Source: CAUSKK01 sp963532425
GTDB taxonomy: Bacteria > Pseudomonadota > Gammaproteobacteria > Cardiobacteriales > Cardiobacteriaceae
Direction: 5' to 3'
Assembly: GCA_963532425.1 (NCBI GenBank)
Contig: CAUSKK010000001.1
Span: forward strand, 124,001-188,000
DNA: 64,000 nt
The notes beneath the pieces are model-generated. The model did no database searches, was not told the DNA's origin, and saw only the letters and a program-made list of their open reading frames with translations. The position numbers were made by a program, and so were the translations under genes. Each line of letters starts with the position of its first letter. The stretch's first letter is position 1. Of the stretch, positions 49,835 to 58,876 are shown one piece after another.

Positions 49835-51844
49835 TCAGCTGACCTTCATGCCGGCGGCGGCCCGACCGACGCCCAGCAGCACCTGCAACGTTTCCGCATT
49901 GCTGGCGGACAGAATCATGCCCTCGCTAACGCCGAAGCGCATTTTGCGCGGCGTCAGGTTGGCCAGATAAATCACCAGCTGGCCCTGGAGCTCCTCGGGC
50001 CGGTGGAACTGCTGGATGCCGGAAAACACCTGGCGGGTGCCCAGCTCGCCCACGTCCAGCTGGAAGCGCAGCAGTTTGTCCGAGCCCTCCACCTTTTCGC
50101 AGCTCAGCACCCGGGCGACGCGAATGTCCAGCTTGGCGAAATCGTCGATGCCAATCAATGGCACTTCCGGCTTCGGCGCGGCGCCGGCGTTCTCCCGGGC
50201 CAGGTCCTCTCTAGTGGCGGCCAGAATGGCGTCCAAATCTTTGTCCTCAATGCGCTGTAGCAGCGCCTTATAGGGCTTGATGGCACAGCCGAGCAGCGGC
50301 CGTTCCAAATCGGCCCAGGCCAGGGCCGGCCGGTTCAGCAGCTCGGCCACGGCGGCGGCGATGGCCGGTAACACCGGCTGCAGGTAGATGGTGAGCTGGT
50401 GGAAGGCGTTAATCAGCACCGTGCACACGGCCTGGACGTCGTTGTTTTCCTCCTTGATTTTCAGCCAGGGCTTGTGGGCGTCGATGTACTCGTTGGCCCG
50501 GTCCACCAGCGCCATGATTTCGCGCATGGCCAGATGGTATTCCCGGTTCTCATAGTGGCCGGCGATGAGCTCTTTTTTCGCCAGAATCTGTTGGTGCAGA
50601 CTGTCATCGTCGAGGCGGTCGGCCAGCTGGCCATTGAAGTGTTTGCTGATGAAGGGGAAGGCGCGGCTGGCCAGATTGACGTATTTCCCGACCAAATCGC
50701 TGTTGATGCGCGCCTTGAAATCGCCCAGATTCAAATCAATGTCCTCCACCTTGGCCGACAGCTTGTTGGCGAAGTAGTAGCGCAGATACTCCGGGCGCAG
50801 CTGGCGCAGATAGGTGGAGGCCTTGATGAAGGTGCCGCGCGATTTGCTCATGCGCTGGCCATCGACGGTGAGGAAACCGTGGCAGAAAACGCCGCTGGGC
50901 GTGCGGTAGCCGGCGCCCTGGAGCATGGCCGGCCAGAAGAGCAGGTGGAAATAGGCGATGTCCTTGCCGATGAAGTGGTACATCTCGGTGCCACCGTCCG
51001 GCCGGAGGAAGGGGCCGATGTCGGCGCCGCGCTGGTCAAAGAGGGCCTTCAGCGAGGCGAAATAGCCCACCGGCGCATCGAGCCAGACATAAAAGTATTT
51101 CTGCGGCTCGCCGGGAATTTCAAAGCCCCAGTAGGGGGCGTCGCGGCTGATATCCCAGGCGCTGAGGCCGGTTTTGAACCATTCGCCCAGCTTGTTGCGC
51201 ATGGATTCCTGCACCGGCGCCGTCGCCAGCCAATTTTGCAGAAAGTCGGAAAATTGCGGTAAATCAAAGAAAATATGCTCACTTTCGCGCACAATCGGCG
51301 TTTCTCCGGTCAGCACCGAATAGGGCTGAATCAGGTCGCGGGGAGAGTAGGTGGCGCTACAGACTTCGCAGTTGTCGCCGTACTGGTCGGGGGCGTGGCA
51401 GCGTGGACACTGGCCCTTGACATAGCGGTCGGGCAGGAACATCTGCTTGGCCGGGTCGTAGAACTGCTCCACGGATTTTTTAAAAATATAGCCCTTTTCC
51501 CGCAATTTCTCGTAAATATCGGCGCAGATAACGCGATTTTCCTCGCTGTGGGTGCTGTGAAAATGGTCAAAACTAATCAGAAACTGGGCCAAATCCTGCT
51601 GGTGTTCCGCCCGGACTTTATCAATGAGGGCGGCGGGGCTGAGGCCCTCCTTCTCGGCCCGCAGCATGATGGGCGTGCCGTGGGCATCGTCGGCGCCCAC
51701 ATAGTACAGCTCGTGGCCCCGCAGCCGCTGGTAGCGCACAAAAATATCGGTTTGGATGAATTCCACCATATGGCCGAGGTGAAGCGAACCATTGGCATAG
51801 GGCAACGCGCTGGTAACCATGATGCGGCGTTTTTGATTGGTCAT
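49835..51844 (-). CDS. metG: methionyl-tRNA synthetase
   Basis: 669 residues from ATG 51844; a TTG six bases earlier is less likely. It has the HIGH-type GSLHLGHMVE, a zinc site CPRCHAPDQYGDNCEVC (about residues 144-160), the KMSKS-type RMSKSRGTFIKAS, the anticodon-binding region and a C-terminal tRNA-binding domain (IGIDDFAKLDIRVARVLSCEKVEGSDKLLRFQLDVGELGTRQVFSGI) in the usual order. The two-domain form is that of enterobacterial MetG. Divergent from the DUF945 gene. Confidence 0.97.
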   Translation of the reverse strand: MTNQKRRIMVTSALPYANGSLHLGHMVEFIQTDIFVRYQRLRGHELYYVGADDAHGTPIMLRAEKEGLSPAALIDKVRAEHQQDLAQFLISFDHFHSTHSEENRVICADIYEKLREKGYIFKKSVEQFYDPAKQMFLPDRYVKGQCPRCHAPDQYGDNCEVCSATYSPRDLIQPYSVLTGETPIVRESEHIFFDLPQFSDFLQNWLATAPVQESMRNKLGEWFKTGLSAWDISRDAPYWGFEIPGEPQKYFYVWLDAPVGYFASLKALFDQRGADIGPFLRPDGGTEMYHFIGKDIAYFHLLFWPAMLQGAGYRTPSGVFCHGFLTVDGQRMSKSRGTFIKASTYLRQLRPEYLRYYFANKLSAKVEDIDLNLGDFKARINSDLVGKYVNLASRAFPFISKHFNGQLADRLDDDSLHQQILAKKELIAGHYENREYHLAMREIMALVDRANEYIDAHKPWLKIKEENNDVQAVCTVLINAFHQLTIYLQPVLPAIAAAVAELLNRPALAWADLERPLLGCAIKPYKALLQRIEDKDLDAILAATREDLARENAGAAPKPEVPLIGIDDFAKLDIRVARVLSCEKVEGSDKLLRFQLDVGELGTRQVFSGIQQFHRPEELQGQLVIYLANLTPRKMRFGVSEGMILSASNAETLQVLLGVGRAAAGMKVS

Positions 51845-51917
51845 TAACAAACTCTTGGCTAACTAAAAAAAACCATTCTAGCTTATAATCAAAGCCCTTT
51901 TAAATCGGAGTAAATTT

Positions 51918-53654
51918 ATGAAATTTAAGGCTTTATCACTGGCAATCTTGAGCACATTACTGTTTTCCTGTGAGAAGAAAGAGGAGACCCCACCCGAAAA
52001 TCAAACCCCCGCCACCCAGGAGGTAAAAAGTGCCCCGGCCCAGCCGGCCACCGCCTTCAACCGGGCCGAATTCAACGAAAAAATCAAAGCCCGTTATAAC
52101 AAAGGTCTGGGCGAACGCGTCGGCTCCTATCAGAGCCTGCTGAACGGCAATAATTTTGCCCTGCTGAGCCATGTGGAAGCCGGCAGCAGCGATTTCACCC
52201 CCACCGAAACCGGCGCCACCGGCCGCAGCACCCTGACCCTCAAACTCAACCCGCTGGCCATTCCCGACCTGCCGTCCCAGCTGCAGGAAATTCACCTGAC
52301 CAGCCGCGACACCTTCACCTATAACGAAGCGCTGCTGGCCAAGGGCATCGACGCCCAGATTGACCACCAAATCGAAATCACCGACGAGCTGCAGAAGCAG
52401 CTGAGCCTGGACGAGGCCAAAACCAAAACCCTGCGTGAGGCCCTGGCCAAGCTGCACCTGCAAACCAATCTGCTCAGCGACGGCCACGTCCAGAGTGTCG
52501 CCTCGGTGGAACCCTTCGGCGAGCAGAAGGGCGGCCCCGGCGACTACGATTTCAAAGGCCTGCGCATGGAAAACACCGTCAGCGAAGCCAACCTGACCAA
52601 TCCCTATGCCGGCAAAAGTCTGTTTGAATTCAAAGGACTGGACATCACCGGCCGCAAAGGTAGCGTGAGCGTACGGCCATTCAACGGCGGCGGTGAAATC
52701 GACAACGACGGCACCGGCCAGGCCAAATATGGCCCGCTGGAAATCGTCGCCACCGAAACGGACGGAGCCCAGCCGAAGGAAAATAAACTCCGTATCGCCG
52801 GCATCGAGGGCCAGCTGAAAAACTTCCGCTATGACAACGAAATCTTCTACAACACCGGCAGTCTCTCCTTCCAGCTGAAGGACTTCAGCATCGACAGCGC
52901 CGCCTTCGGTGGCCCGCTCAAGCTGATGGATGTGCAGGTCAGCGCCAACACCGAGAAAACGGCGGACAAACTGATGAATTCCAGCAGCGAGGCGGATTTC
53001 ATTCTGAATGGCGAGGAAATCGCCCAGAAATTCATGTTCCCGCTGGTGGTTAAAAATCTGAAATTCAAGGTGGAAACCCAGAACTTCGACAATCCCGGCC
53101 TGATGGAACCCATGCAGAAGCTGGTGAGTCAGCTCCAGCAGCGCGCCAACGCCGAGGCCCGGCGGGCCGCCAAGGCCAGCGCCGGCCAGTCCGCACCCGC
53201 CGTGGCCAACAACGACAAGGCCGCTGCCGATGCCATGATGGCCATGCTGCGTAATATGACGAAAAACCAAACCAGCATTAAAGTTGACCTGAGCAGTGAA
53301 ACCAACTCCGGCACCGTCAAGGCCGGCTTTGGCTTCAAGGGCCGGGCCGATGCGCCGGTGGAAGAATTCGGCGCCCTGATTCAGAAGGCCCTGCTGGATA
53401 AAACCACCCCCGAAGAGGAGAAAAAAGCTCCTGAACTGGCGATGAACCTCTTCGATTTTGATGTGAACGTGGAAGTGCCACGCGCACTGCTGGACGTCTT
53501 CGGCACCGGCGACCTGGTGGAGCTGATGGGCAAGGGCGTGGTCAGCGAACAGAACGGCATCTTCACCTTCAAACTGCAGCACAGCGCCGCCGGCACCCAG
53601 CTGAACGGCAAGCCCATCAAGCTGCAGGATTTGCTTGAAGGTAAGCTGAAGTAA
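51918..53654 (+). CDS. DUF945 (YdgA-like) lipoprotein
   Basis: 578 residues. Lipoprotein signal MKFKALSLAILSTLLFSC. The mature part has a YdgA-type repeated pattern (YNKGLGERVGSYQSLLNGNNFALLSHVEAGSSDFTP...; GSLSFQLKDFSIDSAAFGGPLKLMDVQVSANT). Members are large periplasmic proteins of unknown role. A -10 box TATAAT lies at 51884-51889 and a CGGAG ribosome site precedes the ATG. The next gene starts 5 bp after its stop. Confidence 0.75.
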   Translation: MKFKALSLAILSTLLFSCEKKEETPPENQTPATQEVKSAPAQPATAFNRAEFNEKIKARYNKGLGERVGSYQSLLNGNNFALLSHVEAGSSDFTPTETGATGRSTLTLKLNPLAIPDLPSQLQEIHLTSRDTFTYNEALLAKGIDAQIDHQIEITDELQKQLSLDEAKTKTLREALAKLHLQTNLLSDGHVQSVASVEPFGEQKGGPGDYDFKGLRMENTVSEANLTNPYAGKSLFEFKGLDITGRKGSVSVRPFNGGGEIDNDGTGQAKYGPLEIVATETDGAQPKENKLRIAGIEGQLKNFRYDNEIFYNTGSLSFQLKDFSIDSAAFGGPLKLMDVQVSANTEKTADKLMNSSSEADFILNGEEIAQKFMFPLVVKNLKFKVETQNFDNPGLMEPMQKLVSQLQQRANAEARRAAKASAGQSAPAVANNDKAAADAMMAMLRNMTKNQTSIKVDLSSETNSGTVKAGFGFKGRADAPVEEFGALIQKALLDKTTPEEEKKAPELAMNLFDFDVNVEVPRALLDVFGTGDLVELMGKGVVSEQNGIFTFKLQHSAAGTQLNGKPIKLQDLLEGKLK

Positions 53655-53659
53655 GCGCC

Positions 53660-54220
53660 ATGAGCGATTACCTGAGTATCCTCGTCTTCGTGCTGGCCTA
53701 TGGCCTCGGTCGGGTTCTGGACCCGGCCGCGGCCATCTACTGGGCCACCGGGGCGATGATGCTGGTGGCGCTGGGCCAGCTGGGCTGGTGGCTGGCGCGG
53801 CGGCGGCCCATCGGCGGCAAGGAGGCGCTCACCCTGGGCGCCATTTTGCTGCTGGGCAGCATCACGCTGATTTTCCGTAATCCCCTGATTATCAAGCTAA
53901 AACCCACGGTGGTTAACCTTCTCATCGGCCTGCTCTTCCTGCTCAGTCCGGTGCTGCTGAAGAAAAATCTGACGGAAAAGATGCTCGGCGGCGTCTTCCA
54001 GCTGCCGGCGCCGCTCTGGGCCCGGCTGAATCTCGCCTGGGTGGTGTTTTTCTTCGTCGAGGGCGGCCTCAATGCCCTGGTGGCCTACCAATTTTCCGAG
54101 GAATTTTGGCTGGGCTTCAAACTCTGGGGCCTGCTCGGCCTGAGCCTGCTCTTTATCCTCGGCCAGTTCTGGCTGCTGAAGCCCTATCTGCGCGCGGAAG
54201 CAGTCGCCGATAATCCCTAG
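53660..54220 (+). CDS. yciB: septation protein A / YciB-like inner-membrane protein
   Basis: 186 residues with about five membrane helices. The pattern LSILVFVLAYGLGRVLDPAAAIYWATGAMMLVALGQLGWWL..., GSITLIFRNPLIIKLKPTVVNLLIGLLFLLSPVLLKKNLTEKMLG and WARLNLAWVVFFFVEGGLNALVAYQFSEEFWLGFKLWGL is the IspZ/YciB family. It is an inner-membrane protein involved in cell-envelope integrity and septation. Follows the DUF945 gene; a terminator ends the pair. Confidence 0.9.
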   Translation: MSDYLSILVFVLAYGLGRVLDPAAAIYWATGAMMLVALGQLGWWLARRRPIGGKEALTLGAILLLGSITLIFRNPLIIKLKPTVVNLLIGLLFLLSPVLLKKNLTEKMLGGVFQLPAPLWARLNLAWVVFFFVEGGLNALVAYQFSEEFWLGFKLWGLLGLSLLFILGQFWLLKPYLRAEAVADNP

Positions 54221-54223
54221 CCC

Positions 54224-54248
54224 ACGCCCCAGCCGGGGCGTTTTTTTT
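54224..54248 (+). terminator. intrinsic terminator after yciB
   Basis: ACGCCCC and GGGGCGT arms around AGCC, followed by eight T residues. Confidence 0.87.
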
Positions 54249-54256
54249 GGCTTCTC

Positions 54257-54766
54257 CTAATCAAAGTAATAGCGACGGACCATCTTCCCGGCCCAGGGCC
54301 GGCTATCGACCTGGCGGCCGCCGTTCTTCTCGATGACCCGACGGGAGGCGGGATTGTCCTCGGCACAGCAAACCAGCACCGGCCGCACGCCCAGCCGGCG
54401 CAGTTCCTCCAGACCCAGCCGCAGCATTTCACTGGCATAGCCCCGGCCCCAGCAGTCCGGTGCCACCGCATAGCCGATGTGGCCGCCGACGGCCTCAAGA
54501 AATTCATTGAGCTCGTGGCGCAGCTGCAGAATTCCCACCGGCGCCCCGGCCACGCTGGCAATGAAAACACTGTCGGCCACCTTGGCATAGCCGAGCCAGT
54601 TGGTGCCGGCCGGGCTGGCGATATAGGCCAACCAGCGCTCGTAGTCGTCGATTTCCTCCCAGCCACTGAACCCCCCAGGGGTGAGCTGGCGGGCGCGAAA
54701 ATCAGCGCGTAGCCGTTCCAGCCAGGGCCGGTGGGTTTCATTGGGGGCGATAAGTTTCAAATTCAT
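54257..54766 (-). CDS. GNAT-family N-acetyltransferase
   Basis: 169 residues of the RimJ/RimL type. The acetyl-CoA site is in IGYAVAPDCWGRGYASEMLRLGLEEL (motif A with GRGYA), followed by ENNPASRRVIEKNGG-like EDNPASRRVIEKNGGRQ. The substrate is unknown. The gene is alone and convergent with yciB. No pathway context. Confidence 0.87.
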   Translation of the reverse strand: MNLKLIAPNETHRPWLERLRADFRARQLTPGGFSGWEEIDDYERWLAYIASPAGTNWLGYAKVADSVFIASVAGAPVGILQLRHELNEFLEAVGGHIGYAVAPDCWGRGYASEMLRLGLEELRRLGVRPVLVCCAEDNPASRRVIEKNGGRQVDSRPWAGKMVRRYYFD

Positions 54767-54789
54767 GGCTTTTCTCCGGATGGATGATG

Positions 54790-55535
54790 ATTTCGTCCCA
54801 ATCTACCGTAAAAGCGAAGCGCTTCATGGGTTCACAGCCTCCGAAGTGGAAGCGCTTCCTTCTGCCTAATCAGACCGAAGCGCTTTGACCGGCAGCCCGG
54901 CAACCTGAACTTCTAAACCGAAACGCTCCGACTTGGAGTGGGTTTAGATAGGGAAGACGAGGCCGGCGCCGATTGGGGAAGCGCTCCCGGTTTAGATGGG
55001 ATACCGAAGCGCTTCCTTCTGCCTAATCAAACCGAAGCGCTTCCCCTCTGAAAACCTAAAGCGTCGAAAGGAAGCGCTCCCTTTTTGGTATTGCCGAAGC
55101 GCTTCCCTCCTAAAAGTCCGAGTCGTCGAAACGAAGCGCTCCCCCGGCCCGAAGCGCTTCGAGTGGCCAACAAAACCACGCTTTAACAAGGAGCGCGCCC
55201 CGGCGGCGGCCAAAAATCTAACTCCATGAATGAAGCGCTTCCTTCTGCCTAATCAGACCGAAGCGCTTTGACCGGCAGCCCGGCAACCTGAACTTCTAAA
55301 CCGAAGCGCTTCGGCTTGGAGAAGATGAGGCCGGCGCCGATTGGGGAAGCGCTCCCGGTTTAGATGGGATACCGAAGCGCTTCCTTCTGCTTAATCAGAC
55401 CGAAGCGCTTCCCCTCTGAAAGCCTAAAGTGTCGAAACGAAGCGCTCCCCTTTGGGTATTGCCGAAGCACTTCGGTGTGGAGCCGATTCGGAGAACGAAG
55501 CGCTTCCCCCTTGCCAGCGAGTCCCAATCCCGGGC
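54790..55535. repeat. palindrome cluster with a tandem duplication
   Basis: Many GAAGCGCTTC copies (for example 54849, 55014, 55034, 55096, 55150, 55232, 55303, 55376, 55402). A block 54849-55100 recurs as 55232-55468 with a few changes, including CTAATCA-rich spacers and the run CCGGCAGCCCGGCAACCTGA. The palindromes in the unit are conserved. No gene is seen here. Confidence 0.85.
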
Positions 55536-55536
55536 A

Positions 55537-55569
55537 CAAAAAAAGCGGCGGGCCCTTCGGCCGGCCGCT
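55537..55569 (-). terminator. terminator of grxD
   Basis: On the minus strand AGCGGC(C)GGCC pairs with GGCC(C)GCCGCT, followed by seven T residues. Confidence 0.8.
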
Positions 55570-55586
55570 GGGGGAGGCAATGGCGG

Positions 55587-55910
55587 CTAGTCCGGCCATT
55601 CCACCGTTTGCAGCAGTTTTTCCAGTTCGCCACTCTCGGTCATTTCGCTGACGATGTCGGCGCCGCCAATCAGTTCGCCCTTGACCCAGAGCTGCGGGAA
55701 GGTCGGCCAGTTGGCGTATTTCGGCAGTTCGCTGCGGATTTCCGGGTCCTGCAGAATGTTGAAATAGGCGAAGGGCAGGCCAATTTGCTTCAGACAGTTC
55801 ACCGCCTTGGCCGAAAAACCGCACATGGGAAAGTCCGGCGTCCCCTTCATATAGAGCAGCACCGGCGTGCTGCTGATTTGTTCCTGGATACGTTCGATGA
55901 TGCTCATCAT
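55587..55910 (-). CDS. grxD: monothiol glutaredoxin Grx4
   Basis: 107 residues. Contains the CGFS active site (MCGFSAKAV, about residue 33), FAYFNILQDPEIRSELPKYANWPTFPQLWVKGELIGGADIVSEM. Grx4 proteins carry or sense Fe-S clusters. Alone between the palindrome cluster and rnhB, in the same direction. Confidence 0.94.
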   Translation of the reverse strand: MMSIIERIQEQISSTPVLLYMKGTPDFPMCGFSAKAVNCLKQIGLPFAYFNILQDPEIRSELPKYANWPTFPQLWVKGELIGGADIVSEMTESGELEKLLQTVEWPD

Positions 55911-55946
55911 GACTACCTCTTAATCAAAAAGATGCGGCATTTTAGC

Positions 55947-56510
55947 CTAGAACAGCCGGCCCTGACGCACCGGCGCAAAGCTGGAACGGTGCAGCGGGCA
56001 GGGCCCGAGGGCAGCCAGTGCCGCCCGGTGCTGGGCCGTGCCATAGCCCTTGTGGCGCTCGAAGCCATAGGCCGGGTAGGAGCCGGCGGCGGCGGTCATC
56101 TCGGCGTCGCGCTGCACCTTGGCCAGAATGGAGGCGGCCCCAATGGCCGGCTCGCGCCCGTCGCCCCCCACCAGCGCCCGCGCCGCCATCGGCAGGGCCG
56201 GGATGAATTTGCCGTCCACCAGCACCAGCTCCGGGGACAGCGTCAGCCCGGCCACTGCCCGTTGCATGGCCAGCAGGGTGGCGTGGTGAATGTTGAGGCT
56301 ATCAATTTCGGCGACGCTGGCCCGACCAATGGCCCAGCCCAACGCCTGGGCCTTGATGAGCGGAACCAGGCGCTCCCGGGCTTTGGCCGTCAATTTTTTG
56401 CTGTCGTTCAGACCGGGCAAATCATAGTCCGCCGGCAGAATCACCGCCGCCGCCAGCACCTCGCCGGCCAGGGCCCCGCGCCCGACCTCGTCCACGCCGG
56501 CGATTAGCAT
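55947..56510 (-). CDS. rnhB: ribonuclease HII
   Basis: 187 residues from ATG 56510, with GAGGGGG upstream. Active-site residues are present: DEVGRG (Asp-Glu), LVLVDG and PAIGAASILAKVQRDAEM. It removes ribonucleotides and RNA primers from RNA-DNA hybrids. It follows lpxB in the usual order, but a truncated copy of its own 5' end lies between (56511-56740). Confidence 0.95.
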   Translation of the reverse strand: MLIAGVDEVGRGALAGEVLAAAVILPADYDLPGLNDSKKLTAKARERLVPLIKAQALGWAIGRASVAEIDSLNIHHATLLAMQRAVAGLTLSPELVLVDGKFIPALPMAARALVGGDGREPAIGAASILAKVQRDAEMTAAAGSYPAYGFERHKGYGTAQHRAALAALGPCPLHRSSFAPVRQGRLF

Positions 56511-56740
56511 AAAAAACCCCCTCGCGTCGCCGTAAAAGCAGCGACGCTGGCTCTCCCCATGGCCCAGCCCAACGCCTGGGCCTTGATGAGCGGCACCAGG
56601 CGCTCCCGGGCCTGGGCCGTCAGCTTTTTGCTGTCGTTCAGACCGGGCAAATCGTAGTCCGCCGGCAGAATCACCGCCGCCGCCAGCACCTCGCCGGCCA
56701 GGGCCCCGCGTCCGACCTCGTCCACACCGGCGATTAGCAT
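56504..56740 (-). pseudogene. truncated duplicate of rnhB 5' end
   Basis: 78 residues, the first ~66 almost the same as RnhB (LIAGVDEVGRGALAGEVLAAAVILPADYDLPGLNDSKKLTAQARERLVPLIKAQALGWAMGRASVA), then a short different tail (FTATRGGFLC). It lacks the later catalytic Asp. It starts inside the end of lpxB, at the original lpxB-rnhB junction, and overlaps the start of the intact copy. Confidence 0.85.
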
Positions 56741-57822
56741 GGCCGTTCCAGCAGGGTGGCAATGGCCGCCGCCGCCGTGGCGCTGGCATTGACGGGGAGC
56801 AGCTCGTTTAGCCGTTGGCAGGCCGCCCGTTGGGCCGGGCCGTCGAGCTGGCGCAGGGCTGCGACCAGCTCCGGAACGGTGCAGTGCTCCTGAATCCGCT
56901 CCGGCACCACGTCGGCGCCGAGGAGAATATTCGGCAGAGCGAAGCGCTTCACCGTCAGCAGGCGCCGGGCAATGGCGGCGGTCAGGGGATTGACCCGATG
57001 GCCCACCACCATGGGCCGGCCCAGCAGCGCCGCCTCCAGGGTGATGGTGCCGCTTTTCAGCAGCAGCACATCGCTGGCCAGCATCAGCCGGGCACTGTCG
57101 CCGCTGCGGACGAGGAAATCGGCCGGCAAATCCGGGGCCGGCTGGGTCAGGATTTGGTAGCCGTCGGCCTGCAGGCTCTGGGCCACCGCCCGGAACACCG
57201 GCCCCAGCCGCGCCCGTTCCCCGGCCCGGGAGCCGGGAAAGATGCCGAGAATCTTCGCCGTCGCGGGCAGCTGCAATTCGGCCCGGGCCTCGGCCTGGCT
57301 TAGCCGGGGCAACCGTTCGCGCATGGGGTGGCCCACGGCCACGGCCGGCACGCCGGCGGTCCGGTAAATCTCGGTTTCAAAAGGAAACAGGCACAGCATC
57401 AGGTCGATGGCCCGTTTAATTTTATGGATACGGCCGGCCTTCCAGGCCCAGAGCGAGGGGCTGACATAGTGGACGGTCTTCGTGCCGTGCCGGTGCAGAG
57501 TGGCGGCCAGGGGCAGATTGAAGGCCGGGGCGTCGATGCCGATGAACAGCGTCGGCGGGTGCTCGGCCCAGTAGCGCAGCAGGGAGCGCTTCGCCGCCCA
57601 GAGGTCGGGCAGGTGGCGCAGCACCTCCACCAGACCCATCACCGCCAGCCGCTCCATGTTGATGAGGCTGGGAAAGCCGAGGGCGGTCAGGGCCGGGCCG
57701 CCGACGCCGGAAAAATGGGCGGCGGGGAAACGGCGGCGGAGCTCGGCGTAGAGGGGGGCGGCGATGAGGTCGCCGGAGTGTTCTCCCGCCACCATTGCAA
57801 TATGAATCTGTTGTTTATTCAC
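56734..57822 (-). CDS. lpxB: lipid-A-disaccharide synthase
   Basis: 362 residues, GT19 family. VAGEHSGDLIAAPLYAELRRRFP at the N-terminus, IGIDAPAFNLPLA, YVSPSLWAWKAGRIHKIKRAIDLMLCLFPFE and LKSGTITLEAALLGRPMVVGHRVNPLTAAIARRLL. It joins UDP-diacylglucosamine with lipid X. Its stop overlaps the rnhB duplicate start. Between lpxB and lpxA there is a small gene on the opposite strand. Confidence 0.95.
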   Translation of the reverse strand: MNKQQIHIAMVAGEHSGDLIAAPLYAELRRRFPAAHFSGVGGPALTALGFPSLINMERLAVMGLVEVLRHLPDLWAAKRSLLRYWAEHPPTLFIGIDAPAFNLPLAATLHRHGTKTVHYVSPSLWAWKAGRIHKIKRAIDLMLCLFPFETEIYRTAGVPAVAVGHPMRERLPRLSQAEARAELQLPATAKILGIFPGSRAGERARLGPVFRAVAQSLQADGYQILTQPAPDLPADFLVRSGDSARLMLASDVLLLKSGTITLEAALLGRPMVVGHRVNPLTAAIARRLLTVKRFALPNILLGADVVPERIQEHCTVPELVAALRQLDGPAQRAACQRLNELLPVNASATAAAAIATLLERPC

Positions 57823-57845
57823 GGTTTAGTTTTTTAGGAAAGTTC

Positions 57846-58028
57846 TTGTGGAAGGCGTTAGCGGCGGCGCTGCTGGCCCTGGGCGGCTGGGTGCGCCTGC
57901 CAGCGCCGAATCGGACGGCGGAACATTGGCCGGAGCTGGCGTTTTGGTCGCTGCTTTTTCTGGCGATGCTGGCTTCCATCATCGCCGGCCGCTATAAAAA
58001 AGACCGGCGGGCGGCCCGGAAAGACTAG
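57846..58028 (+). CDS. possible small membrane protein
   Basis: 60 residues if started at TTG 57846 (GGAAAG upstream); an ATG at 57795 inside lpxB's start region is the other choice. Two hydrophobic segments (LWKALAAALLALGGWVRL and LAFWSLLFLAMLASIIAG) and a basic C-terminus YKKDRRAARKD. It is in the lpxB-lpxA gap, opposite to both. Not recognised; it could be a chance frame. Confidence 0.4.
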   Translation: MWKALAAALLALGGWVRLPAPNRTAEHWPELAFWSLLFLAMLASIIAGRYKKDRRAARKD

Positions 58029-58049
58029 TCCCGCCGGTTTCATCGGCCT

Positions 58050-58085
58050 AAAAGGAAGCGCTTCCCCTGGAGGGTGAAGCGCTTC
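58050..58085 (-). terminator. palindrome-pair hairpin after lpxA
   Basis: Two GAAGCGCTTC copies (58055-58064 and 58076-58085) pair across ACCCTCCAGGG, followed by only four T residues on the minus strand. Weaker than the other two. Confidence 0.55.
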
Positions 58086-58096
58086 GGTGGTGGGTT

Positions 58097-58876
58097 TCAG
58101 GGCCGAATCAGGCCGCGTTTGTCGCTTGCGGCCACAAAGGCGGCAATGCGGGCCACCGCCGGCGAGGTGGCCGCCAGCTCCGCCAGCGCCGGCCGGGCCT
58201 CGGCCAGGGTGTGGCCCTCGTGGAACAGCAGCTGGTAGGCCGTTTTGATGGCCCGTTTTTCCTCGTCGCTGAAGCCGTGGCGGCGCAGGCCCTCGGCGTT
58301 GTAGCCCCGGAGCCGGGCCTCGTAGCCCTCCACCAGTCCGAACGGCGGCACGTTCTGCTTCACCCCGGCGGAAAAGGCAATCATGGCGTGGTCGCCGATG
58401 CGGACAAACTGATAAATCAGGGCATAGCCACCGAAGGTAACCCGGTCGCCCACCTGGACGTGGCCGGCCAGCGAGGCATTGTTGGCGAAGACGTTGTGGT
58501 CGCCGACCAGACAATCATGGGCGATGTGGACGTTGGCCATAATCCAGTTGTGGGAGCCGATGCGGGTCAGGCCGCCGCCGGCGCCGGTGCCCCGGTTGAA
58601 GGTAACGAACTCGCGAATGGTGTTGTCGTCGCCGATTTCCAGCCAGGTTTCTTCGCCGCCATATTTCTTGTCCTGGGGGTCGCCGCCGAGGGAGGCGAAG
58701 CTGTAGACCCGGTTGCGGGCGCCGAGGCGGGTGTGGCGGTGGATAACCACCTGGGCGCCGATGTCGCAGTCGGCACCGATGACCACGCCGGGGCCGATGA
58801 CCGTAAAGGCGCCGATTTTGACGCCGGGGCCCAGCTCGGCGCTCGGGTCAATCTGGGCGCTGGGGTGAATGTTCAT
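58097..58876 (-). CDS. lpxA: UDP-N-acetylglucosamine acyltransferase
   Basis: 259 residues from ATG 58876. Left-handed beta helix with hexapeptide repeats (IHPSAQIDPSAELGPGVKIGAFTVIGPGVVIG), catalytic His in HIAHDCLVGDHN. C-terminal helical domain. First step of lipid A biosynthesis. ATGA overlap with fabZ. Confidence 0.96.
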   Translation of the reverse strand: MNIHPSAQIDPSAELGPGVKIGAFTVIGPGVVIGADCDIGAQVVIHRHTRLGARNRVYSFASLGGDPQDKKYGGEETWLEIGDDNTIREFVTFNRGTGAGGGLTRIGSHNWIMANVHIAHDCLVGDHNVFANNASLAGHVQVGDRVTFGGYALIYQFVRIGDHAMIAFSAGVKQNVPPFGLVEGYEARLRGYNAEGLRRHGFSDEEKRAIKTAYQLLFHEGHTLAEARPALAELAATSPAVARIAAFVAASDKRGLIRP

